Assembly: GCF_950023065.1 (NCBI RefSeq)
Contig: NC_088681.1
Span: 61,910,836 to 61,974,835, forward strand
From: Planococcus citri
Lineage: Eukaryota > Arthropoda > Insecta > Hemiptera > Pseudococcidae
DNA length: 64,000 nucleotides
Reading direction: 5' to 3'
The notes under the pieces are model-generated. The model did no database searches. It was given only the letters and a program-made list of their open reading frames with translations, and had not been told where the DNA came from. Of the stretch, positions 22,101-37,100 are shown one piece after another (within the stretch, counting starts at the first letter, position 1; each line of letters opens with the position of its first letter). A program made the translations under genes and the position numbers.

Positions 22101-25100
22101 ATCCAGAATGAACGCCATTCGTCGGGCAATAATATATCTTCTTCGTGGTGTTTCTTTCCTGGTTCATCTAGTTCAGAGGTTGTTATTGCCGAAATCGTAT
22201 TCGTATGACCACCTAAAATTACTTTGAAAATTTTCTCATCTTTTTTCACAAATTCATTTGTTGGAGAAAAAATAATGTGAGCGTCTTGATCAGTTTTCAC
22301 CATGAATTCAAGGAAAATTGCGCCATTATTTTTAATTTCTTCGATCGGATAAAATGTGTAAGCGTCATCGTAGGTTGTTAAAGTTCTATACTGGGAAACA
22401 TCTGCAAAAAATGAAGGTAAAAATGGTAAATTGCATGCACTAGAAGAATTGAAATTTCAGAGTCAGAGTTCATGCCTCACTCAGTTCAATTCCTTGACTG
22501 AGGATTGAAAAATTAAATAAAAAGAAAAAGATTGATATTAGATAAGTATTGAAATACCTTTGTGTTTTCAGTGACTATTTTCAAATTCGAAATAAAAAGT
22601 GTTTTTTTTCTCGATATTATTCAATTTTTCAGAAAATTTTTCCTTTTTCGTTCTTTCATGAGGAAGGATGGGTTATAATTGAACTCTTTTTTTATGATGT
22701 TTGAATTCGCTAACTACCTGCTTTATTAAGCAATGGTATTATGACTTACCCCACCCACCTAATATGTTATTCCTCTCAAAGCACAGAAAGGCATAGTTAA
22801 TGGAATTGTTATCACTGGCGAATCCATAGTACTCGATTAGCCGAGGCTCCGTTCTCGTAGACATGAACGGAATGCTGCCTTTCTTTCCAACTTCGATTAA
22901 GGTTCCATCTGAGGTGATTTGAATCCAAAATTGACGCCATTCATCAGATGAAACCATGTTCATTTCATAGTGTGTATGTAATGTATTTTTTTCTGAACCT
23001 CGAGTTGTTCGTATCATTGAAATGGCATTGTCCTTGTCACCACTTATAAGTACTTCAAAACCTTTGTGATCACTGTTTGTAGTTACGTTTGTTGGAGAAA
23101 AAATTATATGAACACCGCGTTCAGCGTTTACGTTGAATTTTAGGAAAAATCCATTCTCATTTTTTATGTCTTCAACTGGATAAAATATATAGGAGTCATT
23201 GTTGGTTGTTAAATGTTCACAGTTAGATAGATCTGAAAAAAATGAAAATAATCATCAATTAGTAAGTATGCTGTTATGATGCAGATATGTCAAAAAAATT
23301 AAATATTGTTAACTTTGTGTAGTGAAGAGTGTTTGTGCATTTTTGGTGCGTTTCTAGTCCTACTACCTCCACTTATGTTGATTTCTTTGATAAAGTAAAA
23401 AATGCAGTTCATCAATTTGTATCCTTTTCAATTGTAAAATCTCATTTCAAAATTTTCTCTGATGAAGTCTAGCATGTTTCTTTCATTCCCCTGTACTCAC
23501 CTCACACAACTGGTAATATCTATCAGATCGTATGTGTGACGTGACAAATAAAACGTGCCCGGGGAAAAAAGTTCAAACTTGGCCATACATGATCATGTAT
23601 GACGACTTCATACATGATCATACTAAAAAATTGTCCCCCATATGCTCATGTATGGATCATTTGTATGAAATTGCATGTTTTATATCATACATTTTATTCT
23701 ATAATCTAGAAAAGTATCTATAATCTGGAAAAATGTCTGAAATTCATTTATCCACATTTGTCTTGCATTCTTAGCACATCTTATGTACTTATACCATTCA
23801 GCAAATCATCCCATATATTTTATACTGACAATATTTTTATTATAAAAATTCATACATTCTCGAATTTTAAGTATGATCATACATGTTCATGTTAAAAAAA
23901 ATCCCCGCATTTACACATGATCATGGTTACACTAAAGCATACTTGATCATACATGATCATATATGACATGTATGATCATGTGGGGGACAATTTTGTAACA
24001 TCCCGGGGAAAAAAGTTCAAACTTGGCCATACATGATCATGTATGGTGGATGAATTCGCGCATACATGATCATACATAAACCGAAGTTTCCATACATGCT
24101 CATGTTACAAAATTGTCCCCCACATGATCATACATGTCATATATGATCATGTATGATCAAGTATGATTTAGTGTAACCATGATCATGTGTAAATGCGGGG
24201 ATTTTTTTTAACATGAACATGTATGATCATACTTAAAATTCGAGAATGTATGAATTTTTATAGTAAAAATATTGTCAGTAAATGGTATAAGTACATACAT
24301 ACGATGTGCTAAGAATGCAAGACAAATGTGGATAAATGAATTTCAGACATTTTTCCAGATTATAGACACTTTTCTAGATTATAGAATAAAATGTATGATA
24401 TAAAACATGCAATTTCATACAAATGATCCATACATGAGCATGTGGGGGACAATTTTACCGACTTTGCCGTGAAACGGAAAAGTGAGGTATTGTATTTGTC
24501 ATGATGGTTGAGGATTTGGGTGGGGGTGGGTTTTCTTGACGTTTTGGAGTGTGCTGATCACGATAAGACGTATGGCGCAAAACGAGATAAGTTTATATAT
24601 ATCAATATCTACTTTTGTAACGTTATGGCACCATTTAGTTGAACGTCGTTGTGGCACCAGGTAGCAAGTGAAGAAAACTTAGTCATTTACGCGAACGTTT
24701 TTCTGGCAATGGTTTATTCATTAATAAAAACCAACTGGTGCCTCTATATTATATGAGTATAGAGTAATGATTAAGGGTATAAGCAACAGCGTCATTTAAT
24801 CGAAACATTTTACAACGAATTTTTATAAAAGAATACATCGAAAACCAATGAGACCTGAAAATGGATTGGTGCGCCGGAGGTCGGGTGTTCGAATCCCGCG
24901 CGAGTCAAGAGGTGAAATTTTTTTGTCGATTTTTTTGTTAATTTTTTTGTTAATTTTATTCGTCCAAAATTTTTTTGTCACAAAAATCAAAATTTTTCAA
25001 AAATTTCTAGTGTAATTTTTGTTTTAACAAAAAACATTAAGTTTTTGGTAAATAGCCAGTAACTTTTGATAATTTTTTTTTTGGGGAATCTATATATTAA

Positions 25101-28100
25101 AATTATGACCGGATTCTTGTGACAGCGAGATCTCAGGAACGGCTGAACCAATTTTGATCGACGAAGTCTCAAAAAAAAGCTTTTGACCCGTAGATGTGCA
25201 GGTTTTAATCAAAAGTTCAAAAAGTTGCGCCGTAAAGCTCAAAAAAGCTCAATAATTGATTTTTGTCCATACGTAGCGCATTCGACGTATACACAGTAGT
25301 ACGTATATTATACCTTGAAAGAGCATCTAAAAAAGTCAAATGTTGAAGAAAAAAGTTCACAAAAAAGTTGTGCCTTAAAGCTCAAAAAAGCTCAATAATT
25401 GATTTTTGTCTATACGTAGCCAACTTGAGGTATACAGAGAAGTACGTATATTATACCTTGAAAGAGCATCAAAAGAAGTCAAATGTCGAAGAAAAAAGTT
25501 CATAAAAAAGTTGCGCCATAAAGCTCAAAAAAGCTCAATAATTGATTTTAGCCTATACGTACCGCATTCGATGTATACACAGTAGTACATATATTATACC
25601 TTGAAAGAGCATAAAAAAAAGTTGAATGTCAAAGAAAAAGCTTACAAAAATTTTTTGTCATAAGCTCAGAAAAGCTCAACAATTGATTCTATATCTTCTA
25701 TATATTAAGATTATGATCGGATTCTTGTGACAGCGAGATCTCAGGAACGGCTGAACCGATTTTGATCGACGAAGTCTCAAAAAAAAAGCTTTTAACCCGT
25801 AGATGTGCAGGTTTTAATCAAAAGTTCAAAAAGTTGCGCCGTAAAGCTCAAAAAAGCTCAATAATTGATTTTTGTCCATACGTAGCGCATTCGACGTGTA
25901 CACAGTAGTACGTATATTATACCTTGAAAGAGCATCTAAAAAAGTCAAATGTTGAAGAAAAAAGTTCACAAAAAAGTTTGCCTTAAAGCTCAAAAAAGCT
26001 CAATAATTGATTTTAGCCTATACGTAGTGCATTCGACATATATAGAGAAATATGTATATTATACCTTGAAAGAGCATCGAAAGAAGTCCAATGTCTAAAA
26101 AAAAAGTTTACAAAAAAGTTGTGCCATAAAGCTCAAAAAAGCTCAATAATTGATTTTAGCCTATATGTAGCATATGTCACGTATTCACAGTAGTACGTAT
26201 ATTATACCTTGAAAGAGCATCTAAAAAAGTCAAATGTTGAAGAAAAAAGTTCACAAAAAATTTGTGCTTTAAAACTCAAAAAAAGCTCAATATCTATATA
26301 TTAATAGCAAGGTGTTTTTTTTTGTGATCGTTCGTTTGGAAGAACCGCCGAACCGATTTTGTTCGACGATGTCTCAAAATAAAGCTTTTGACCCGTAGAT
26401 GTGCAGGTTTTGGTCAAAAGTTCAAAAAAATTTGAAAAAAGGTTTCAAAAGATTCAAAAAGCTCAAAAATTGATACAGTATAAACAAGCGTGACGATGTA
26501 TACGCGAAAGTACGTATGGTCCACCTAGAAAGAGCTTGCCAAAAAATACTTTTTGACCATATTTGTTAAGTTTTATAAAAAGCTTAAAGCTCGAAAAAGT
26601 TGAAAAAGCTTTGTACATGACGTAAACAATTAGAATTCTTCAGTACCCCATAAACATTTTAAATTATGTAAGAGGTCTACCCAGAAAGTGCTTGCCAAAA
26701 ACTACTTTTTGGCCATATTCGTAAAGTTTTGAAAAAAGCTTAAAGCTCAAAAAAGCTCAAATGTCAAATTTTCCTTATATTATATTGTGTAATATGTCGA
26801 TTGATATGTTTTCGAGGTCGTAGAGTTCGAATCTGGAGTCAGTTTTTTGGTGGGGTTGTGGTATCAAAACTTTGGAAAGTTCTGATTAAAGCTTTGAAAA
26901 GCTTCAAAAAGCTCAAAAAGTTCAAGGCAGTATAAATGACTGTGTCGATGTATACACGCAAGTACGTATAGTGTACCTAGAAAGAGCTTGCCAAAAAATG
27001 TTTTTTGACCATATTTGTAGAATTTTGGAAAAAGTTCAAAGCTCGAAAAAGTTCAAAAAACGTTATACATGACATAAACAATTAGAATTTTTCAGTACCC
27101 AATAACTATTTTAATGTATGTATGGCCTACCTAGAATATGCTTGCCAACAATACTTTTTGACCATATTCGTAAAGTTTTGAAAAAAGCTTAAAGTTCAAA
27201 AAAGCTCAAATGTCAAATGTTTCTTATATTATTGTGTGATATGTCGATTGATATGTTTTCGAGGTCGTAGAGTTCGAATCTGGAGTTATTTTTTTGGTGA
27301 GGTTGTGGGGTGAGTCATGGAGGAGCTTAAAGCTTTAAAAAGTTCAAAAAGCGTCATTAATGGAATCAAATAAGAAAAAATAAAAACATTTTTGGCCACC
27401 CAAGCTTTTATGATGAAAAATTGTCAAGGGTGGTCCCCTGAATAATCCCTGAGAATTACCACCCCTCAGACCCCTTGCTAATTTTTTTATGGGGGGTTGA
27501 ACCCCCCCAAAATGGGTTTTTTGAAGTTTTATCCTCGGGGGTTGACTTTACGTCAAAAATAGCTTTATTTTTGAGTTCTACGTCAAATTCCCGATCTAGT
27601 GACATATCAACTGTCCTTCTACCTCCAAGGGGGGTGGGGCTAGAAGCATTCAAAAAAGGGGGGTTTCCTGAAAAATACATAAAGGTTATAGGCGCCTAAG
27701 AGGGGTGAAATGGGCCCCGAGAGTGTTCGGGTTGATACTGGCATGGAAGGTAGGTATCCATTGAGAAACTACCGCGTGAAAAATTTCAGATCCACACCAC
27801 CTCCCCTTTTTGGGGGACCCCCCTTTTCTGAAATTTTAATATCACTTTTCTCAGCCCCATTTTAACCGATTTTGAAAATTTTTCAGGATGTAATGTATAT
27901 CCTTAGTAAGTATCCCCACAAAAATTTTCAGCCCCCTCCCCTCATATTTACCCCTCAAAATACCGTTTTTCAACTTATTTGATGCTTTTTAACTATAGTA
28001 AAAATTGAGGGGGCTAAGAGCTCTGGAGAGAGCTAGGTGAGTGTAGCAAAAATTTTGACGTCATATTCGTGCTCAGCAGTATCGAATCATAAGAAAACGA

Positions 28101-31100
28101 CACCCTACTCATTAATACTCAGTTATTTTCCCCAAAATTCCTATTTTACCCCCCACTCACAATAAGACACATTTATACACCATTTTGAGGGGTAAATATG
28201 AGGAGAGGGGGCTGAAAATTTTTGTGGGGATACTTACTAAGGATATACATTACATCCTGAAAAATTTTCAAAATCGGTTAAAATGGGGCTGAGAAAAGTG
28301 ATATTGAAATTTCAGAAAAGGGGGGTCCCCCAAAAAGGGGAGGTGGTGTGGATCTGAAATTTTTCACGCGGTAGTTTCTCAATGGATACCTACCTTCCAT
28401 GCCAGTATCAACCCGAACACTCTCGGGGCCCATTTCACCCCTCTTAGGCGCCTATAACCTTTATGTATTTTTCAGGAAACCCCCCTTTTTTGAATGCTTC
28501 TAGCCCCACCCCCCTTGGAGGTAGAAGGACAGTTGATATGTCACTAGATCGGGAATTTGACGTAGAACTCAAAAATAAAGCTATTTTTGACGTAAAGTCA
28601 ACCCCCGAGGATAAAACTTCAAAAAACCCATTTTGGGGGGGTTCAACCCCCCATAAAAAAATTAGCAAGGGGTCTGTGGGGTGGTAATTCTCAGGGATTA
28701 TTCAGGGGACCACCCTTGACAATTTTTCATCATAAAAGCTTGGGTGGCCAAAAATGTTTTTATTTTTGAAATATGATGCTAATTTGCCTGCATTATACTT
28801 CATAAGAACAATTAAAATTCTCCAGTGTCCAATGAATATTTTAAGTATGTATAGTCTCCCTAAAAAGAGCTCCCCAAAAAATACTTTTTGACCATATTTG
28901 CAAAATTCTGAAGGAAGCTTAAAGCTGAAAAAAGTTCAAGCTTCAGATATGATGTAAAAATTAGAATACTCCCGTGCCCAATGAATATTTTAAAGTATGT
29001 ATAGTCTACCTATATCGAGCTTGCCAAAAAATACTTTTTGACCATATTCGTGAAATTTTGAAGAAAGCTTAAAGCTGAAAATTTTTTAGAAAGCTTCAGA
29101 TATGACATAAAAAATTAGTATTCTCCAGTACCGAACCAATTTAGAGTACTCATAGTCTACTTAAAAAAAGCTTGCCATAAAATATATTTTGACACATTCG
29201 CAGTTTTGAAGAAAGCTTAAATGAAATCCTAAAGCTTAAAAAACATGAAAAAGCTTCATACAATCAGTATTCTCTACTACTCAATAATATTTTAATTTGA
29301 ATAGCTTTTAAACTTTAGTTGTGATGGTTTTTATCAAAAATTGAAAAGTTTCTGAAGGGAGCTTTAAAAAGGTTTTAAATAGCTCAAAACAGAAAAACAA
29401 CGGTGTTGATGTACACATGAAAAAGTGCTATTTTTAGCACATTGGGTATCAAAATTAATCCTGGAACCATGGTTTCATTTTTTTGAGTTCTGGAGTGGTT
29501 ATATCTAGCATCTCACTTTTTCATCAACTTATGCAAGTTTCGGACTATTTGGGAAAATCTCTACTGTTATAAATGTAGGAGTTTAGATTTTTCAACTGAG
29601 GGGTTGAATTTTTTTTGTGAGTCCTTGACAAAATTAGAATCACGTTTTAAGGAAATTCCTAATTGCATTTTTGACTCGGAAATCTTGGAATATTTCTAAA
29701 ATTGTGTCAAGTAAGTATTTTATTGAAGTATTCTCCAGTACCGAACCAATATTTAGAGTACTCATAGTCTGCTTAGAAAAAGCTTGCCATAAAATACATT
29801 TTGACACATTCGCAGTTTTGAAGAAAGCTTAAAAAAGTTCCAGGTCAAAGTTAAGTGAAACTTTGAAATTTTCAGTTATGCGGTATTAGATCCAATCCGA
29901 TGTGTTAGTTTCATTTCAACTGTAGGAAAAAAAACAAGTATTTTTGGAATTTTTCAGCAACTTCTGCTAAAAAAGTGATAAGTAGGTAGCCTAATTCGCA
30001 ATTTTGCCTAAAACTTGAAATTTTTGCCAACTTTAAATGAAACCATGACTTTTTAGGCAATTGTTATAAGAAAGCTGATACTTTTTTTCAATTTTTGTAG
30101 AAAAGTAGGACATTATTTTAATGAATGATATAAAGCGATGACAGAGTGATGCTTTTCAGGATATTTTAGAGAACAATTTACGCTTTGGGTTATTTTTGAT
30201 GAAAAAGTAACAATTATTGGAATTTTTGCTTTGAAACAATTTTTTTTCTGTCAATTATTAAAACAGCCATAAACTTTCACAATTTCCGGCAAAAAGCAAC
30301 AATAACAATGTTAGCAAAAAGCAAGACTTTTTGAGAATTATAGGCGAAAAAAGATACTTTCAAAATTTTCAAAATGAACAATTCACGTCTAGAAGAGGAG
30401 CGCAGTATGCGCGAAAAACGGGTTATCTAGTTAATATTAATTTTTGGTAAATAAAATGATTAGTTATTTTTGGTGAATTACTCGTAATTAAAGTTGGTCG
30501 AAAATTTTGGTAAATTGCTTGGGTAAATTTTGTTTTGGTAAATTAATGGCGTAATTTTTGGTAAATTGGTATTCCAATTGGTAAATTTTCGTAAATTGCT
30601 GGGGTAATTTTCAGTTTTTCAATAAAGTTGGTTGAAAATGTTGGTAAATTACTGCGGTAATTTTTGGTAAGTAAATTGGTAAATTTTAGTAAATTGCTGT
30701 GGTAATTTTTAGTATTATTAAATTAGTGGGGTAATTTATTTTGTTGAATTTGTGTCAACCTTTGGAAGTAAATTACTGGGGTAATAAAAAATTGGTAAAT
30801 TAGTGGGGTAATGTCTGGTAAATTACTGAGGTAAATGTTGGTAAATTGCTGGGGGTTATTTTTGGTAAACTAAAAAATTGGTAAATTTTGGTAAATTGGT
30901 AAATTTTGATAAATTGGTAAATTTTGGTAAATTGGTAAATTTTGGTAAATTGGCAAATTTTGGTAAATTTGGGTAAATTGGTAAATTTTGTTGGCAAAAT
31001 TGGAATCGTAACCGTAACGAACTATGTTCGGTAACTTTTAAGTTTTTATTTTTTATTAAAAATGAATTTCGGTTTTGCGATATATATATCGTTGCTTTAT

Positions 31101-34100
31101 TAGGAAAAGGTCGTAACTACAATTTTTTAAAAAAATGAGATAGTGGTATCATTGGAAAGAGAATTTTGTCCTCTACATGATGCAACACTTGAAATTGAAT
31201 TTCGATGTTTTTTGTTCTCGCAATAGCCGAAAACAAATGGATTTAAATACACGTTTTCAAAACCGTTACAATGAAAAGGTTCTAAATGATATTGTTTCTC
31301 AGATTGAACCTATTTCTTTTGATTTTTGTAATTTATTGGTAAGAAAAGTCATTATAAACACATAATTTCACGTAATTTCACTGATAAATTGCAAAAAATC
31401 AACCTCATCACCTTAAGGATATCGTTCCTGTGTATTTCTTATGGGCTTTTGATGAAAAAAGCTTGACTTAAGGTGAAAGTTCCTTTGTTGAATTTTACTT
31501 TTTTCAGTTCAGAGTTCCTCAAATAAAAAAATGAAAAATCAGTGCTACCAGGATGTTTATTTTGAAAATTAGCAGGAAAATGATTGCGATAACCAAATGT
31601 TCTCTTACCTCATCTAAAACTATCAAGTGTACTTGATAGAATGCTCTTTAAAAATTAAAATGCGTTTTCTGAGAAATCAACTTTCATGTAGTTACGACCT
31701 TTTCCTAATAAAGCAACGATATTGTTGGTTACGTATAAAATGGTTTTTTGTTCTTTTCGTAAAATCGCGTAAACTGTTGGCTGTTAAATTATCGTTGTTT
31801 TTTCGTTATTTTCGTTAGTTACTAAGTTAGTTCGCGTTAATATTATTCTTGTCGTCGTAAAGTAAAGTCATCGAGCTTTTTGCTCAGTCTCATTTGTCTG
31901 GTTTATTGATCGTTAGGTCAATGACCGTTAACAATAAATATTTATTTATTTTTGTTGAAGTTTGTTTTCGTTTTGTCGAATGTTAGGCAAGTTTAATATT
32001 GTTGTGAGTCAGATTTATCGATTTTGATCGATTTATCGTTTATGGTAGCGTGAGCGTGGTTGGTGAAACGCTCTGTAGTTCGACGACGTATTTGGTATCC
32101 TGTGTGGATTCGTTCGTCAAAGTATCCGGCTTGTGTAGCTGTTTGTTTTTGGTACGCAGTGTTCGACGAAGTAAATGTCGACAGTCCTGTCCTATTTGCG
32201 GTCAGGAAAATCGGTCAACGTAGACGACGACGACAGTAGTGTAGATAAGCGTAAATCGAGCGCCGAGTTTCGTGGTTTTTCTGAAAAGGAAAAACCAGAA
32301 CAAAGTATACCGAAGTCGAAAGGTAAAAGTAAAGTAACGTTACAGCACGTATCTGAGTCATCCGGCGATTCGGAAGCTGGTCCAAGTTCAGCAGGTTTTG
32401 GTGATTCGACATCCGACGATCCGACGATCCCTGTTGATCCCGTTCCTCCTCCGTCTAATCCGTCATCCGGTCCTCCACCTCCTCCACCTCCTGGTCCATC
32501 CGACGATCCGAGCGACGTTAGTGATAGTAGCGACGACGACGACGAGTCCGACGAAGCAGCTGTAGAATCCGATTCGAGTAGTTCGTCTGGTAGTATGTTC
32601 GGTGCCGGTGATAATCGTGCAATGGAGTCGATGGTCTTTCGCGGTACGGGTTTCGTTTCCTGGAAGCGAAAAATAAAGGTCATTTTGGCGGCCAAAGGAC
32701 TTCAAACCGCGATTCTCGAAGTAAATACGTTATCGCCGCGTAAAAAAGCGAAAGCTTTAGAAATTTTAATTAGGCACGTAGCTGAGAACGTTTTCCGACT
32801 GGTCAAGGAGACAGAGGACCCGTACGTATTCTGGACGGAGCTCAACTCTTTGTACCAGGCGGAAAACCAAGCAGCAATTATCGACTGTCCAACTCGTATT
32901 TCGAAGATTGTCATCGATATGTACAAAGGTCCGAAGGAGTTCTTGGAGGCATTTTATACGTTAATCAACGATATGGAGAGTTTGGACGTGAAGTTGACTC
33001 CATCGGAGATCTATACGTATCTGATCAATGCGTTAGGCAATTCGCCGAAGTATGAATCAGTGCGTATGACTGCTCGAGGACTGGTTCACGTCACAGCTGG
33101 AGACCCAAATCCAAAGTTAATTTCATCGTTGCTTTTGAGTTTGGAAGATGCCTCGAAGAACTCCTCGACTTCGAAGAGTTCGACAAGTACCGGTTCAGCA
33201 ATGGCCGCATCCGATCAATCCGGTAATAAAAATAATAATAGTCGTAATCGTAATCGTAATAAGTCGCGTAATCGTAGTTCGAACTCGTCCGGTAATTCGT
33301 CGAACGGTAACGGTGATCGTAATGGTAATAATGGCTTCGTACAAGCCAAAGATCGTACCTGCTATAAGTGTCATAAACGGGGCCACATGGCCAAGTCTTG
33401 TCGATCCGCCGGAGGGAATTATAGAAACGATACCAACCCTTGGGGAAGTATCGTTTGCTATCGATGCAATCTAACCGGGCATATCGGTCGTAACTGTCCG
33501 CAGAACGGTGATTCGTCGCGTAATAATGGTGGTAACGGTTCGTCGAGTGGTACGTCGGGTACGTCTGGTACTGCAGGTTCGTCCGGTTCGTCAGGTCCTC
33601 GTCCGTCGATAGCGTTAGGTCTTTTTCCGTCGATATCTGGAAAAAAAGAAAATTTCTCGTTAGATGAAGGTCGTAGTCGTAATATCGTAGATGAATTCGT
33701 TAAAAATAGTGTCGGTCGTAGTAGTTTCGGTGACAGTGTTGCGATTTCTAATTTCGGAAATTCGCGTAACGTAAATATCGGGTCGAACTATTTTTTAGGT
33801 GACTTGACTGCTTTGAATCTCGGTGAAGAAAATGCATACGTCGAGACAAACGACGACGACGGCGTCGATTTTATCACGTTTGTCGTCGATAGTGGTGCGA
33901 CGTCGCATTTTCTGAAACATCGTGGAGTCTTGCATGATGAGAGGAAAATAAACGAAAGTTTACAATCCGCTCATTGTGAAGTCTCTTTGATCAAAGAAGG
34001 AGTAGGTCGATTGAGAGTTCTAGCCGATGACGGAAACATCTATTGGTTGAACGAGGTATACTACGTACCTAGTCTTTCTTTTAGTCTTCTGTCCGTGTCG

Positions 34101-37100
34101 AAAATCGTAGCGAACGGTTATCGTTTCTTCTTCGATGAAGATCCTCGTTTGGTCGACCCTGCGGGAAATATAGTTTCTAGATTAGTACTTAACGATAATG
34201 GATTGTATACGATTCAATTTATGATCAATATACCTCCTCTTTTGTATTCTTGTTCAAATTATTCATCTGCGTTGGTCTCTAGTGAAGATAGCGACTCTAC
34301 AAATGTAGGTAATGACTCGACGACGATAGGTAACGATTCTGGTATTGGAAATTCGAACGTTTCAAGTGTAGGTATAGGAAATACCAGTACGAGCAGTGAC
34401 AGTGATGTAAATCTGAAAAATAAAAAGAAAGTAAATAGGTTAAAAGGTGAAGGTGACATCTGGCATTGTAGGTTGGCTCATACGAGCAAGACGGTACTAG
34501 ATAAGATCCCTGAGTTACGTGGATGTGATTGCCCACCTTTCAATCAGTGTCAAATTTGCTGTAAAGCAAAACAAAAGAAACATACCTACGATTCAAGTAG
34601 GTATAGGTATCCAAATCCGCTCGATCTCGTTCATATTGACGTAATGGGTCCTATTACAGAAGGACTAGAAGGCGAGCGATATTTGATTGGCTTCGTAGAT
34701 GACTGTACGAGATGGGGAGTAACGTTCGGAATGAGAAGTAAAGCCGAAGTAGGTACCTACCTGAAAAAATATGTAAATATTAGTGAAACTTTATGGAATA
34801 CGAAGGTAAAGCGTATTAGGTGCGACAACGCTAGTGAGTTTATCGGAGGTACCTTCAAAGAGTTTGTCGATGAGAAAGGCATATCGATGCAGAACAGTGA
34901 GCCTTATGAAAAGCAGCATAATGGCACCATCGAACGTTTCTTTCGAACCATCCAAGAGAAGATGCGAGCTCTGCTGTACGAAGGCGGTTTAACGAATAAA
35001 TTCTGGCTTTACGCTGCATACACGGCGAACTACGTGTACAATCGTTTACCGCATTCTGCCTTGAACGATCTGTCACCGTACGAGCTGTGGAATCGCCGAA
35101 AGCCGGATTTATCGAGAGTGAGATTGTTTGGAAGCGTTGCACGAGTTCTAGTACCGCCTGAAAAGAGAAAGAAAACTGATGAGAAGTCGATCGATATGGT
35201 TTTACTCGGTTTTACAGAGACAGGTTATGTATTGTACGATGTTTTACGAAATAAATTTACGAATTCGAGTTGCGTAGAAGTAGACGAAACGCGTAAGATA
35301 CACGATGTTATTAACGATCATTTGTTAAAAACATCGGTATCAGTGAGTGTAAGCGATGTGAATATCGTACCTACGGTTACACCAGTAAGTAACGTTGATT
35401 CAGCTCCTGGTTGCTCCAATTGGATAAACCCAGATGAGCTGACTGAAGCCGAACGTAGCGGTGATAATTTAGTAGATCGTAGTTTAATCGATACATCATC
35501 TTCGGATGAACGTAGCGACGATTTTGCTTGCTTTGCACTCGCTGGGGTCGATGACCTTACGTATGAAGAAGCGTTAAACGGTCCTGAGTCGAAATTTTGG
35601 CGTGTAGCGATAGATGAAGAGTTAAAGGCGATGGAGATCAAAGACGTTTGGTATTCAGCATCTGAAAAAAGCGTAAATAAAGAGAATTATTCGAAAGTAG
35701 ATAGTAAGTGGGTTCTAAAGAAAAAAATCAACTCGAATGGTGGGGTGAAATTTAAGGCTAGATTGGTGTTGCGTGGTTTCAAAGACAACCATTTTTATGA
35801 GTTGGATGAAATATACGCTCCAACACCTAATCAACCGATAATACGCTCGATGCTCAATCTAGCTATGGTCAACAAGTGGCAGTTGAGACAGCTAGATGTG
35901 AGTACTGCATTTCTCAATGGAGATATAAACCGAGGTATTATGTTCAACCCACCGAAAGGGACTAACGAAGAAAAAGGTGTCGTATATATTCTCAAACGTT
36001 CGTTATATGGGTTAAAAACGAGTCCCAAGTCGTGGAACGCAAAATTGAATGAGTATTTACTTTCGCTCGGTTTCGTAAGGAGCAAAGTTGATCCGTGTGT
36101 CTACTTCGATGCCGAAAATCCTCTACGTTGCGTGTTTGTCGTTTACGTAGACGATTTTCTAATTACAGGTTGCGATGATCGTCTAATTGAGTGGTTGGTC
36201 AAGCGATTGAATGAGCGTTTTGGAATCAGAGACCTGGAACAATGCAAGAAGTTCATTGGAATGGAAATTAATCGTAGTAAAGAAAAGTTAGAAATACATC
36301 AAAATTCATATATCGAGCAGTTAGTTAATGATTAGGGTTTATCTAATTCGAATAGTATCTCAACTCCAATCGAACCGGGCTTGAAGATTACCAATCTCAA
36401 GCTCGATAAAAGTTATGAAACCAAAGTGCGTGGTCTCTTAGGAAGTTTAAGTTACATAGCAAGGGGAACACGTCCCGATATCGCTTTTGCTGTAAACTTT
36501 CTAAGCAGATACCAGCACTTGGCAAACAAGGAGCTATTCGAATATAGTAAGCGTATTCTCAGGTATTTACGTAGTACGTTGAACGTGAAACTTACCTACG
36601 TAATACCTGAAGTCGTTGATAAATACTCTGTTAGAGTATACGTAGATTCGGACTTCGCTGGTGATTGTTTAGACAGAAAATCAACGTCTGGAATTTTCGT
36701 GTTACATTATGGCAACGTTATTGACTGGGTAGTCAAGAAACAAAATTGTGTAAGTCTTTCGTCGTGTGAAGCTGAATACGTTGCGTTAAGTACATCTGGA
36801 AAGGAAGTCTTGGCTTGGCGAAATCTGTTTGTCGAATTAGAAGTTCGTATTGACACCGTACCGGTGTATTGCGATTCTAATGCAGCGATTGCCGTTGCGA
36901 ATACGGTCGAATCGAAACGTACTAGACATATAGATGTCTGTTATCATCATATACGCGATTTAGTCACAAAACAGATCATTTACTTGCAAAAGATATCTTC
37001 GGCGGATCAACTTGCCGATATTTTAACCAAAGCCACGACAAGTACCGTATTCGATAGACTCTGTGAGTCATTGTTTAATGCTTAAATTAAGTTTTCGAGT

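Larger units (their letters stand above)
25089..30430. mobile_element. Helitron, non-autonomous, 5.3 kb
   Basis: The element begins TCTATATATTA and ends with a hairpin GCGCAGTATGCGC (30400-30412), 14 intervening bases and CTAG. It lies between A and T. The sister Helentron-like copy at about 44200 shows the uninterrupted site GGTGAA/TTAATAGTAATTTTT. These are the defining Helitron traits. No Rep/helicase frame is present. Its own 5' terminus occurs three times (25089, 25697, 26293), and a foldback element lies within it. Confidence 0.8.

Noticed and set aside
25200..26290. CRISPR-like array
   Set aside because: The whole 143-bp unit is repeated with no unique spacers, and the context is a Helitron in an animal genome.
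27456..28687. Two identical 74-residue frames on opposite strands
   Set aside because: They are mirror copies in the arms of a foldback element, with no other sign of coding.
30800..30997. Open frame with repeated TKIYQF residues
   Set aside because: Same minisatellite artefact, cut by the copia insertion.
32192..36085. Several antisense frames within the copia gag-pol region
   Set aside because: Shadows of the true plus-strand frame; the protease, integrase and reverse transcriptase motifs are all on the plus strand.
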